Shown here piece after piece: positions 8,014-16,103 of a stretch of 64,000 nt of DNA. Position 1 is the stretch's first letter. Each line of letters opens with the position of its first letter. Source of the stretch: an uncultured Eisenbergiella sp. (GTDB lineage Bacteria > Bacillota > Clostridia > Lachnospirales > Lachnospiraceae). The position numbers and the translations under genes were made by a program. The notes beneath the pieces were generated by a model. The model worked only from the letters and a program-made list of their open reading frames with translations, searched no databases and was not told the origin of the DNA. The DNA is taken from positions 1 through 64,000 of the forward strand of contig CAJUEL010000013.1 of assembly GCA_910585455.1 (NCBI GenBank). The letters run 5' to 3'.

Positions 8014-8676
8014 ATGGAGGACAGGGAGATTTTAGCGCATGTTGACCATACGCAGTTGAAGGCTTTTGCGGTCTGGGAGGATGTGGAGCGGCTTTGTGAG
8101 GAGGCGGTTTTATATGGCACGGCTTCGGTCTGCATTCCGCCTGCGTATGTGGGGAGGGTGCATGAGCGGTATCCGGATTTAAACATCTGCACCGTGGTCG
8201 GCTTTCCGCTGGGATACAGCGTGACGGCGGCGAAGCTTGCAGAGGTGCGGGAGGCGCTTGCAGAAGGTGCGAACGAGATCGATATGGTGGTGAACATCAG
8301 CGATGTGAAGAACCACCTCTATGAAAAGGTGGAGGAAGAGATACGGGCATTAAAGGAGGCATGCGGCAGCCATATCCTGAAGGTAATCGTGGAGACCTGT
8401 TATCTGACGGAGGAGGAAAAAATCGCCATGTGCCATGCCGTGACCGCAGCGGGAGCGGATTTCATCAAGACATCCACCGGATTCGGGAGCGGCGGTGCGA
8501 CGCTTGCGGACGTGCGGCTTTTCAAGGAGCACATCGGAGCGGGCGTGAAAATCAAGGCTGCGGGCGGCGTCAGGACGCGGGAGGATCTGGTGGCGTTTCT
8601 GGAGGAAGGCTGTGAGCGGATCGGGACCTCCTCGGCGGTGGCGCTTTTGGCCGGGAAGGAGACATCCGGATATTGA
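8014..8676 (+). CDS. deoC: Deoxyribose-phosphate aldolase
   Basis: Cleaves 2-deoxyribose 5-phosphate to glyceraldehyde 3-phosphate and acetaldehyde in deoxynucleoside breakdown. The 220-residue class I aldolase shows the Schiff-base lysine in DFIKTSTGF near residue 152, the proton-relay lysine in VKIKAAGGVRT, the aspartate in EIDMVVNI, and the N-terminal HVDHTQL motif. The ATG at 8014 is preferred to the GTG at 8008 because AAGGAG at 8001-8006 is 7 bases from the ATG and only 1 from the GTG. No deoA, deoD or pdp gene is near, so it seems a single-gene unit. Confidence 0.95.
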   Translation: MEDREILAHVDHTQLKAFAVWEDVERLCEEAVLYGTASVCIPPAYVGRVHERYPDLNICTVVGFPLGYSVTAAKLAEVREALAEGANEIDMVVNISDVKNHLYEKVEEEIRALKEACGSHILKVIVETCYLTEEEKIAMCHAVTAAGADFIKTSTGFGSGGATLADVRLFKEHIGAGVKIKAAGGVRTREDLVAFLEEGCERIGTSSAVALLAGKETSGY

Positions 8677-8777
8677 CGCATCGGATGCCGCTCTGCCGGA
8701 GCCGGCATGCGATTATGGAAGAATGAGAAAGCATAATGACAGCATAGATGTATTGTGAAAATAAGGAGGATAAAAAG

Positions 8778-10580
8778 GTGATCAACCAGAAGGTATGTGA
8801 CAGGCTGGCCGCCCTGCGCGCGGTCATGAAGGAGAAAGGCGTGGACTGGTATATGGTCCCCACAGCCGATTTTCATAATTCGGAGTATGTGGATGCCTAT
8901 TTTAAGGTACGGGAGTATCTGTGCAATTTTTCCGGCTCCAACGGCACGCTGATTGTCGGGCAGGAGGAAGCGGGGCTTTGGACGGACGGACGTTACTTCA
9001 TCCAGGCGGAGCGGGAGCTTGACGGAACCGGCGTGACCTTATACCGCATGCAGGAGGAGGGAGTGCCCGAAAAGGAGGATTTCCTCGCACAGAAGATGGA
9101 AGAGGGACAGACGCTGGGCTTCGACGGCAGAGTGGTGGATACGAAATTCGGACAGAAGCTGGAAAAGAAGCTGGCGGAAAAGCATATACGCTTTACATAT
9201 GACAAAGATCTGGCGGATCAGGTGTGGACGGACCGCCCGGCGCTTCCCTGCCATCCTGTGATGGTGCTGGATGAGGGAATCTGCGGCAAGACGGCGGGAG
9301 AAAAGCTTTCGATGCTGCGGGAGAAGCTGGTAGAGAAAAAGGCGGACGGACATTTTCTGAGCAAGCTGGATGATCTGATGTGGCTGTTCAATATCCGGGG
9401 AAATGATGTGGAATGCAATCCGGTCGCCCTTTCCTATGCTTATGTGACGGCGAAGGAATGCCATTATTTCATTCAGGAGAATGCGGTGACGGATGCGCTG
9501 CGCGCCCATGCAGCAAAATACGGCATCACCCTGCATCCCTACAGCGAGACAATTTCCTGGCTGGAAAGCGGTCTGTCCGGCGGAAAGGTGCTCTGTGATC
9601 CGGCACAGGTCAGCTTCGCTTTTTATAAAACAATCGGGGGGCATGCGGAAATTGTGGATGACGCAAATCCCACGGAGCTGATGAAGGCGGTCAAGAATCC
9701 GGTGGAGCTTGCCAACATGGAGGAGGTCTTTAAAAAGGACAGCGCGGCGTTGTGCAAATTCATTTACTGGGTCAAACAGAATATCGGAAAAATGCCGATG
9801 ACGGAGCTTTCGGCGGCGCAGCATCTGGATTGGCTGCGGAGTCAGGTGGAGGGCTTCATCGAGCTGTCCTTCCCGACCATCAGCGCCTACCGGGCGAACG
9901 CGGCGATGATGCACTATGAGGCGACGGAAGAAAACTGTGCCGTGCTGGCGCCGGAGGGGATGCTTTTGGTGGATTCCGGCGGACAGTATCTGGGCGGCAC
10001 CACGGATGTGACCAGAACGATCGTCTTAGGACCGATCACGGAGGAAGAAAAGAAGCATTTTACGGCGGTGGCGATGGGCATGCTGCAGCTGACCGATGCG
10101 AAATTCCTGTACGGCTGTTCGGGACGGAATCTGGATATTCTGGCGCGCCAGCCTATGTGGGATCAGAATATCGATTACAAATGCGGCACCGGACACGGCG
10201 TGGGCTATATTTTAAATGTCCATGAGGGTCCCCAGGGACTGCGCTGGAAATTTGTGGAAAATCAGAAGGAAGTGGTCCTTGAGGCGGGCATGGATGTGAC
10301 CAACGAGCCCGGCGTTTATATAGAAGGAAGCCACGGCATCCGGACGGAAAACGTGATGGTCGTCAAAAACGGTACAAAGAACGGGGACGGACAGTTTATG
10401 TATTTCGATACGCTGACCTTTGCGCCCATCGATCTGGACGCCATCGACACCTCTCTCATGCAGCCAAAGGATATCGAACGCATAAACCGCTATCATGCGC
10501 AGGTGCGGGAAAAAATCACTCCCTATTTAAATGAAGAGGAAGCGGCGTGGCTTGCAGAGGCGACGCGGGAAGTACACTGA
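8778..10580 (+). CDS. Aminopeptidase P family (Xaa-Pro aminopeptidase, M24B)
   Basis: A cytoplasmic dinuclear-metal peptidase that removes N-terminal residues linked to proline. It has 600 residues, the length of the three-domain eukaryote-like form: two creatinase-type N-terminal domains (about 1-310) and a pita-bread catalytic domain. Metal ligands are visible in LLVDSGGQYLGGTTDVTRT (two Asp, near 398-409), GTGHGVGY (His), TNEPGVY (Glu) and IRTENVMVV (Glu). The GTG at 8778 is chosen because AAGGAGGA at 8763-8770 precedes it by 7 bases; the ATG at 8748 lacks a site. It lies 100 bases after deoC with no terminator seen between. Confidence 0.93.
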   Translation: MINQKVCDRLAALRAVMKEKGVDWYMVPTADFHNSEYVDAYFKVREYLCNFSGSNGTLIVGQEEAGLWTDGRYFIQAERELDGTGVTLYRMQEEGVPEKEDFLAQKMEEGQTLGFDGRVVDTKFGQKLEKKLAEKHIRFTYDKDLADQVWTDRPALPCHPVMVLDEGICGKTAGEKLSMLREKLVEKKADGHFLSKLDDLMWLFNIRGNDVECNPVALSYAYVTAKECHYFIQENAVTDALRAHAAKYGITLHPYSETISWLESGLSGGKVLCDPAQVSFAFYKTIGGHAEIVDDANPTELMKAVKNPVELANMEEVFKKDSAALCKFIYWVKQNIGKMPMTELSAAQHLDWLRSQVEGFIELSFPTISAYRANAAMMHYEATEENCAVLAPEGMLLVDSGGQYLGGTTDVTRTIVLGPITEEEKKHFTAVAMGMLQLTDAKFLYGCSGRNLDILARQPMWDQNIDYKCGTGHGVGYILNVHEGPQGLRWKFVENQKEVVLEAGMDVTNEPGVYIEGSHGIRTENVMVVKNGTKNGDGQFMYFDTLTFAPIDLDAIDTSLMQPKDIERINRYHAQVREKITPYLNEEEAAWLAEATREVH

Positions 10581-10588
10581 ATATTACA

Positions 10589-10680
10589 GGAAACGACATA
10601 AGTCGTTTCCGTTTGCATCGTCCGCACGCTGCTAAAGCAGCGATGTTTCCCTGTGCGGACGTATGCCCATAGAAAACGGA
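10589..10680. repeat. Interspersed hairpin repeat, copy 1 (after the aminopeptidase gene)
   Basis: It opens with the palindrome GGAAACGAC-ATAA-GTCGTTTCC (10589-10610), then a second larger stem in which CGTCCGCAC pairs with GTGCGGACG around an inner CGCTGC-TAAA-GCAGCG. The first 37 bases recur in inverse orientation at 45766-45802 upstream of rnr. It probably acts as terminator or processing site for the aminopeptidase transcript. Confidence 0.7.
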
Positions 10681-10748
10681 AGCAGACAAGGGCGGATTTG
10701 AAAGATATAAAATAAATCTAAAAACCGTTTTTTTCAGATGTAAAAATA

Positions 10749-10777
10749 TTGACTTTTCAAAACACTTTTGAGATAAT
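10749..10777 (+). promoter_or_regulatory. Strong pckA promoter
   Basis: TTGACT (10749-10754), 17-base spacer, GATAAT (10772-10777). The leader is about 95 bases and contains a possible stem between GGCGTACGAGG and CCCCGTCTCGCC before the AAGGAGG ribosome site at 10864-10870. The strength fits the biased, C-ending codon use of pckA. Confidence 0.65.
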
Positions 10778-10878
10778 ACAAAAGGCGTACGAGGTATAGC
10801 CCCGTCTCGCCATATAGCGTTAACCACACCATTCCCTGGTCTGGTGGAAATCATACAACTTACAAGGAGGACGTAATA

Positions 10879-12585
10879 ATGTCGACAAAAGCTTATTACC
10901 CGATTAGCGAGATCGGCGCAGGCAAGCCCGGTTTCTCTAAGACACGTTCCATCATCGAAGCAGCCTTCTATGGGAACAACGTTGTCAAAGTCAATACTTT
11001 AAAAGAAGCATATGAGTTAGCGAAGAACTCTCCCGGCACGGTTGTGACCGATATGCCTGTGAAGGATGGAGAGCTGTTTGGTCTGGAGAAGGACGCGAAG
11101 GTTCTGCTGTTCAACGACGGCGCTGTTACCGGCCGTTATGCTGCTGCACGCCGCATCAAGGGCGAGCCCGGCGTGGACGAGGCGAAGCTGGATAAGGTTG
11201 TCATGGACGCAATCTATGAGACCCGTTGGAAAACCATGTATCATGCAACCTGCTATGTAGGTCTGGATCCTGAATTCATGGTGAAGGCTCACCTGCTCAT
11301 TCCGGAAGGGGAAGAGAACATCCTTTACAACTGGATGATCAACTTCCAGTATATGTCCGACTGCTACAACAAGATGTATAAGAACTCCAAGCCCGTTGGC
11401 GATGGCAAGGAGCCTGATATCTATATCTTCTCCGATCCTCAGTGGACCCCTCAGGACCGTCCCGATGTGGACTTCTCCTGCTTAAGCGATCCGCTGACCC
11501 TGTGCTACTTCGATACCAACGAAAACTGCGCAGCCATCCTGGGTATGCGTTATTTCGGTGAGCATAAGAAGGGCACGCTGACCATGGCATGGGCGCTGGC
11601 GAACAGAAACGGCTATGCTTCCTGCCACGGCGGACAGAAGGAATATCTGCTTCCCGACGGCTCCAAGTTCGTTGCTTCCGTATATGGTCTGTCCGGATCC
11701 GGTAAGTCCACCCTGACTCATGCGAAGCACGGCGGCAAGTACGAGATCAAGGTGCTTCATGATGACGCTTTCATCATCAACACCGATACCTGTGCATCCA
11801 TCGCGTTAGAGCCCACTTATTTCGATAAGACCGCTGACTACCCGACAGGCTGCCCGGACAACGAATATCTGCTGACCGCTCAGAACTGCTCCTGCACGCT
11901 GGATGAGAACGGCAAGATTCAGCTCGTGACAGAGGATATCCGTAACGGTAACGGCCGTGCGATCAAGTCCAAGCTGTGGTCTCCCAACCGCGTTGACAAG
12001 ATCGATGCTCCCGTAAATGCGATCTTCTGGATCATGAAGGATCCCACCATTCCGCCTGTAGTGAAGCTGAAAGGCTCCGCACTCGCATCCGTAATGGGCG
12101 CAACTCTGGCTACCAAGACCTCTTCCGCAGAGCGTGTTGCTGCCGGCACCGACCTGAATGCAATCCGCATCGTGCCTTATGCAAACCCGTTCAGAACCTA
12201 TCCGCTTGTGAACGACTATGAGAAGTTCAAGAAGCTGGTGGAAGAGAAGAACGTTGATTGCTACATCGTCAACACCGGCGACTTCATGGGCAAGAAGGTA
12301 AAACCTGCCGATACCCTTGGCATTCTGGAGTCCATCGTGGAAGGCAAAGCGGAATTCAAGAAATGGGGACCTTTCGAAGATATCGAAATCATGGATTGGA
12401 CCCTGACCGACAACTTTATTCCGGATCTTTCCGATAAGGATTATGTTGCTCAGTTAAAGAACAGCATGGATACCAGAGTAAATGCAGTGGAAGGCTTCAA
12501 CACCAAGAAGGGCGGCTATGACGCACTTCCTGAGGAAGCGCTCGCAGCACTCAAGAAGCTGGTTGCAGAAATCGAAACACTGTAA
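10879..12585 (+). CDS. pckA: Phosphoenolpyruvate carboxykinase (ATP type)
   Basis: Interconverts oxaloacetate and phosphoenolpyruvate with ATP/ADP; in fermenting anaerobes it often runs in the carboxylating direction toward succinate or propionate. The 568 residues include the P-loop GLSGSGKSTLT near 270, the preceding FGEHKKGTLTMAWALANRNG block, HDDAFIINTD for the second metal site and a C-terminal RIVPYANPFRTYPLVNDYEK segment. ATG at 10879 follows AAGGAGG by 8 bases. Codon use is noticeably biased (GGC, ACC, AAG, CTG) compared with neighbours, as expected of a highly expressed gene. It is monocistronic: own promoter upstream and a hairpin terminator downstream. Confidence 0.94.
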   Translation: MSTKAYYPISEIGAGKPGFSKTRSIIEAAFYGNNVVKVNTLKEAYELAKNSPGTVVTDMPVKDGELFGLEKDAKVLLFNDGAVTGRYAAARRIKGEPGVDEAKLDKVVMDAIYETRWKTMYHATCYVGLDPEFMVKAHLLIPEGEENILYNWMINFQYMSDCYNKMYKNSKPVGDGKEPDIYIFSDPQWTPQDRPDVDFSCLSDPLTLCYFDTNENCAAILGMRYFGEHKKGTLTMAWALANRNGYASCHGGQKEYLLPDGSKFVASVYGLSGSGKSTLTHAKHGGKYEIKVLHDDAFIINTDTCASIALEPTYFDKTADYPTGCPDNEYLLTAQNCSCTLDENGKIQLVTEDIRNGNGRAIKSKLWSPNRVDKIDAPVNAIFWIMKDPTIPPVVKLKGSALASVMGATLATKTSSAERVAAGTDLNAIRIVPYANPFRTYPLVNDYEKFKKLVEEKNVDCYIVNTGDFMGKKVKPADTLGILESIVEGKAEFKKWGPFEDIEIMDWTLTDNFIPDLSDKDYVAQLKNSMDTRVNAVEGFNTKKGGYDALPEEALAALKKLVAEIETL

Positions 12586-12600
12586 TATAGAATAAATGAC

Positions 12601-12630
12601 AGAGGCGCTGCTTGCAGCGTCTCTGTTGCT
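12601..12630 (+). terminator. pckA terminator
   Basis: AGAGGCGCTG-CTTG-CAGCGTCTCT forms a 10-bp stem 15 bases after the pckA stop, followed by a short GTTGCTCTT tract. Confidence 0.65.
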
Positions 12631-12637
12631 CTTCCTG

Positions 12638-12966
12638 GAAGAAGAAAGACCGGTCCGGGCAGGAGGACAACGAGAACAACAGGGCGAAAAAAGGCGGACG
12701 GTTGGAGGGCACAGGGTGTTTCCGGTTGCATTATCCGGAGCGGGAAATTCCACAAAATGTCTGGCTATTCCTAAACGGAACAGGGCGCAAAAAAACTCAC
12801 TACGTTCAGACAGTTTTGCGCCCTGTCCCAGGAATATCCAGTCATTTTGGGAATTTCTCCACTCCGGATAAAGCAGCCGGAAACACCCTGTGCCCTCCAA
12901 CCGTCCGCTTTTTTCGCCCTGTTGTCCTCGTTGTCCTCCTGCCCGGACCGGCCTTTTCCTTCCTCC
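12638..12966. repeat. Long palindromic element B (arms about 145 bp)
   Basis: Left arm 12638-12782 and right arm 12824-12966 are complementary with a small number of mismatches and indels. The purine-rich outer segment, including CCGGTCCGGGCAGGAGGACA (12651-12670), is mirrored at the right end. The apex is a small stem GGGCGCAAAA/TTTTGCGCCC. The inner arm is shared with elements A and C (GTGTTTCCGG...TCCGGAG...AAATTCC...ATTCC), but the outer arm is unique to this copy. The gap 12586-13467 is otherwise filled by element C, the pckA terminator and the promoter of the next gene. Confidence 0.85.
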
Positions 12967-12998
12967 GCGAAAGCGCAGAGCCGGAAATGTATGGGGAA

Positions 12999-13365
12999 AT
13001 CAATTTTCGAACGGTGAGAATGCAGCTTTCCGGCAGGGACAGGCACGCAGAGCGGGAAGGATGGCACACAGCAGGTGGAGCAGCGCCAGACGCAGGGTGT
13101 TTCCGGTTGCTTATATCCGAAACGGAGAAATTCCAAAAATGGCAGGATATTCCAGGAACAGGACGCAAAACTGTCCGAACGCAGTGAGTTTTTTTGCGTC
13201 CTGTTCCGTTTTGGAATATCCTGTCGTTTTGTGGAATTTCCCGTTCCGGATATTGTGACCGGAAACACCCTGCGTCTGGCGCTGCTCCACCTGCTGTGTG
13301 CCATCCTTCCCGCTCTGCGTGTCTGTCCCTGCCGGAAAGCCGCGCCCCGTCGCCTGAAAATTGAT
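12999..13365. repeat. Long palindromic element C (arms about 165 bp)
   Basis: ATCAATTTTC (12999-13008) pairs with GAAAATTGAT (13356-13365) at the outer ends; after a mismatched stretch, 13025-13105 pairs with about 13260-13340 over some 80 bases with one mismatch; pairing then continues through the core shared with A and B to an apex near 13170-13200 with GACGCAAAA/TTTTTGCGTC. The outer arm (containing GGCACACAGCAGGTGGAGCA) is unrelated to those of A and B. It lies only 32 bases after element B, making a tandem pair of giant hairpins. Confidence 0.85.
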
Positions 13366-13372
13366 TCATGCA

Positions 13373-13401
13373 TTGCAGTTTATGGAAAGATGGGGTACAA
13401 T
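13373..13401 (+). promoter_or_regulatory. Promoter of the SGNH hydrolase/GH43 pair
   Basis: TTGCAG (13373-13378), 17-base spacer, TACAAT (13396-13401), starting 8 bases after the end of palindrome C and 67 bases before the gene start. Confidence 0.55.
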
Positions 13402-13467
13402 AGGAGACAACGGCGTTGTCTGAGCTGTCAGGCAGCTGCGGACGGGCGGAAAAGGAGCGTACATGCT

Positions 13468-14037
13468 ATGATGGAGCAGGGAAATATTGGGCGAAGGGGA
13501 GCCGGGCGGGTTTTGTTTATTGGAAACAGCCATACCTATTATAATGATATGCCGCATATTTTTGCGGAGATCTGCCGGGAAAAGGGATGTGAGACGCAGG
13601 TTACCATGCTGACCCATGGCGGGAAGGGCTGGGATTTTCATGTAGAGGAGCCGGAGGTGCGCTTTAACATTCGTTACGGCGGCTATGATGCGGTGATTTT
13701 ACAGCATACGGCACATCCGATGGGAGATCTGGAGGTGATGAACCGGTGCGGGAAGCAGCTGATCGAATGGGTGAAGCAGGCGGGAGCGAGGCCGATTCTT
13801 TACATGACCTGGACGAAGAAGGCGGACGGGGAGGAAGCGCAGGGCGTCATGAGTAGCGCTTACCGGAGGCTGCAGGAGGAAACGGGCTGTGAGCTCGCCT
13901 GTGTGGGAGAAAAATGGTGGGAATATCATCGGGCACATCCGGAGGTCGAGCTATATGACGGGGATGGCGCCCATGCCAGCCTGTCCGGTTCCCGGCTGGC
14001 GGCGGAAACGATTGCGAAGGTTTACCTCCAGGGGTGA
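13468..14037 (+). CDS. SGNH/GDSL-like hydrolase (DUF4886-like), possible carbohydrate esterase
   Basis: A 189-residue cytoplasmic protein with no signal peptide. Block I is FIGNSHTYYNDMP (GNSH in place of GDS) near residue 15, and the C-terminal DxxH-type block is DGDGAHASLSGSRLAA, which gives the Ser and Asp-His of an SGNH triad. The central LQHTAHPMGD and MTWTKK segments match small uncharacterised SGNH proteins. The ATG at 13468 has AAAGGAG 10 bases upstream; 13471 is also possible. The GH43-type gene begins 47 bases downstream, so it may remove acyl groups from the same oligosaccharides, which is an inference from position. Confidence 0.75.
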   Translation: MMEQGNIGRRGAGRVLFIGNSHTYYNDMPHIFAEICREKGCETQVTMLTHGGKGWDFHVEEPEVRFNIRYGGYDAVILQHTAHPMGDLEVMNRCGKQLIEWVKQAGARPILYMTWTKKADGEEAQGVMSSAYRRLQEETGCELACVGEKWWEYHRAHPEVELYDGDGAHASLSGSRLAAETIAKVYLQG

Positions 14038-14084
14038 TGGAGCGGATACTGGAAGAAACCACATTTTTATATAAGGAGATAAAT

Positions 14085-15968
14085 ATGGCATTTGTTCTGG
14101 CATATACCAAAAAAGGAACGATTTATTATGATAGTGGGAATCCGGAAAACTATCCGGAACAGAAGGGGCTGAACTGTGATCTGCATGACGCCATGCATCT
14201 GGCACTGAGCCGGGATGGGAAAAACTGGATTCCTCTGCGCAACGATACGGGAATTTTGTTCCCGAAGGCGGATTTTACAAAAGGGGTTCCGGGCGGCATC
14301 ACCAAAACGCTGCGCCAGCCCTGGATTTTCAGGAAAGCGGACGGCAGCTTCGGGGTCTGTGCGGTGCGCTGTGGTCAAAACGCGCCGGATCCGGACAGCG
14401 TGGGAGCGATCATGCTCTTTTTTTCAAAGGATCTGATCCGGTATGAGGAGGCAGGCTTTTTGCAGGTAGCCCAGGCGCAAATCAGCCATCCGGAGTGCCG
14501 TTATGACAGGGATGCGGATACCTATGAGCTGGAATGGAGCTGTGGACAGAGCCGTTACCGGGGAAAAACCGCAGATTTCGTGACGGTGGAAGAAACGGAG
14601 CCGGTAGAAGCTTCCGTGCAGGGAAAAACAGGCGGCGGGGAAGAAGCGCGGCCCCAAAATGCGGACGGCTGTGGAATCAGGGATGCCGTGCCGGGGAACA
14701 TTCTGGAAATCACGGAGGAGGAGGCGCTGCGGCTGGAACAGTTTTTCGGCGTGATAGAAAACGTCGGCGTGACGGTTCCCCAATTGCATGTCAGGGCAGG
14801 GGAAACACCGGATTTTTCCGGGCTGCCAGGGGCGGTCTGCGCCTACAGTGACGGTTCTGTCCATGAAAAGCTGGTGGAATGGGACCGGGAGGACTTTGAA
14901 AAAATAGATTTTTGTGTGCCGGGAGAGTATGAGATTTCGGGAAAGGTGCGCCAAAAGCGCTACCCATTCCCTTTTGTGGACGCGATGCTGTCAGACCCCT
15001 GTGTGTGTCAGTATCGGGGGAAATATTTTCTGTCTGCGTCCGGACAGCGCAGCGTCACCTTCCGGATCAGCGATACGCTGGAAGGGCTGTCAGAGGCAGC
15101 GCCCCGGGAAATTTACCGACTGCCGGAATCGGATCAGGTACATGCCAACATGTGGGCGCCGGAAATGCATGTGATCCATGGCGTTCCCTATGTGTTCACC
15201 ACGGTAGGAGAGCGTGAGTGGTGTACGGTGCGCAGTCATGTGCTACGCTGTGTGGGGGATCCCGAAAACCCGGCGGACTGGGAAGCGCCCAGACTGGTGT
15301 GCAGGCCGGATGGGGAAGAACTGCAGGGAAAAGGCATTTCTCTGGATATGACATATTTTTGTGTCGATGATGTGCACTATGTCATGTGGTCGGACCGGCT
15401 GTTTGAGGAACGCTCCAAAGCGCGCACGGTGGCGGATTCGGCGGACATCTGCATCGCGCAGATCGATCCGGATGCCCCCTGGCAGCTCATTACGGAGCCG
15501 GTGCGCATTCTGCGTCCCTTATACGGCTGGGACCGTTGTGAAACGCCGGTGGATGAGGGACCTTATCTGTTACGGCATGGGGATGATCTGTTCGTGACGA
15601 TTTCCGGTTCCAGCACGGGACTGGCGGACCTGTATTGTCTGGGGCTTTTGCATGCGAAGGCGGGAAGCGATCTTTTGCAGAAGGAAAGCTGGGACTGGCT
15701 GCCTTATCCGGTGCTGACAAAGGAGAGCGTGCCGGGGCAGTTCGGACCGGGACACAACAGCTTTTTAAAGGAGCCGGATACCGGGGATGATCTGCTCATT
15801 TATCATGCGGTGCCTCATGACGCACATAACAGGGCGCTGGGAAGGCATATGGGAATCCGCCGCGTGCATTGGGCCCAAAACGGGTATCCCTATCTGGAAA
15901 TGACGCCTGAACGGGATTTAAAGCCGGAGTTTTTACGGGTTTGCTGTAAAATCAGGGTGGAAGGATAA
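14085..15968 (+). CDS. GH43-type glycoside hydrolase with split N-terminal propeller segment and Ig-like insert
   Basis: A 627-residue protein without a signal peptide. Residues 1-150 resemble the start of a five-bladed propeller (DAMHLALSRDGKNWIPL, LRQPWIFRKADGSFG). Residues about 215-300 look like a Big_4/Ig-like module (DGSVHEKLVEWD, GEYEISGKV). From about 305 a full GH43-like propeller follows with DPCVCQYRGKYFLS (general base Asp), LDMTYFCVDDVHYVMWSD (Asp) and DEGPYLLRHGDDLFV (general acid Glu). The ATG at 14085 follows ATAAGGAG. Likely an intracellular arabinosidase, xylosidase or related exo-enzyme; the substrate cannot be read from the sequence. Confidence 0.8.
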   Translation: MAFVLAYTKKGTIYYDSGNPENYPEQKGLNCDLHDAMHLALSRDGKNWIPLRNDTGILFPKADFTKGVPGGITKTLRQPWIFRKADGSFGVCAVRCGQNAPDPDSVGAIMLFFSKDLIRYEEAGFLQVAQAQISHPECRYDRDADTYELEWSCGQSRYRGKTADFVTVEETEPVEASVQGKTGGGEEARPQNADGCGIRDAVPGNILEITEEEALRLEQFFGVIENVGVTVPQLHVRAGETPDFSGLPGAVCAYSDGSVHEKLVEWDREDFEKIDFCVPGEYEISGKVRQKRYPFPFVDAMLSDPCVCQYRGKYFLSASGQRSVTFRISDTLEGLSEAAPREIYRLPESDQVHANMWAPEMHVIHGVPYVFTTVGEREWCTVRSHVLRCVGDPENPADWEAPRLVCRPDGEELQGKGISLDMTYFCVDDVHYVMWSDRLFEERSKARTVADSADICIAQIDPDAPWQLITEPVRILRPLYGWDRCETPVDEGPYLLRHGDDLFVTISGSSTGLADLYCLGLLHAKAGSDLLQKESWDWLPYPVLTKESVPGQFGPGHNSFLKEPDTGDDLLIYHAVPHDAHNRALGRHMGIRRVHWAQNGYPYLEMTPERDLKPEFLRVCCKIRVEG

Positions 15969-16001
15969 CGGCGGGTTTTTTGCATAGGGGATTGCCTGCA
16001 A

Positions 16002-16037
16002 CAGAGTACGGCGCTAAGCGGCATGCGCCGTACTCTG
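16002..16037 (+). terminator. Hairpin after the GH43-type gene
   Basis: CAGAGTACGGCGC and GCGCCGTACTCTG form a perfect 13-bp stem with a 10-base loop. No T-run follows on the + strand, so it may be a 3'-end stabiliser rather than a strict intrinsic terminator. Confidence 0.5.
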
Positions 16038-16044
16038 AATAATT

Positions 16045-16074
16045 GTAACAGTTTGGAGCTGTCCGGACTGTTAC
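16045..16074. repeat. 32-bp palindrome family, copy 2
   Basis: GTAACAGTTTGGA and TCCGGACTGTTAC, 13-base arms with one mismatch around GCTG. It is homologous to the palindrome at 1573-1604 and sits 30 bases ahead of the aminotransferase start. Confidence 0.75.
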
Positions 16075-16103
16075 GCATAGTATCTGGATGGAGGAAAAGG
16101 AAA

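Noticed and set aside
7308..8297. Extension of the small membrane protein frame upstream through palindrome A
   Set aside because: The sequence is low-complexity translation of the palindrome and of the deoC 5' part; only the last 74 codons look like a protein.
10778..10878. Riboswitch in the pckA leader
   Set aside because: Only one modest stem was found and no known riboswitch core was recognised.
13025..13340. Palindrome C as an insertion sequence with terminal repeats
   Set aside because: There is no room for a transposase between the arms; the loop is only a few tens of bases.
12454..13373. Several overlapping frames of 120-200 codons on both strands over palindromes B and C
   Set aside because: They are complementary readings of the palindrome arms; no start sites with ribosome-binding sequences, no family similarity.
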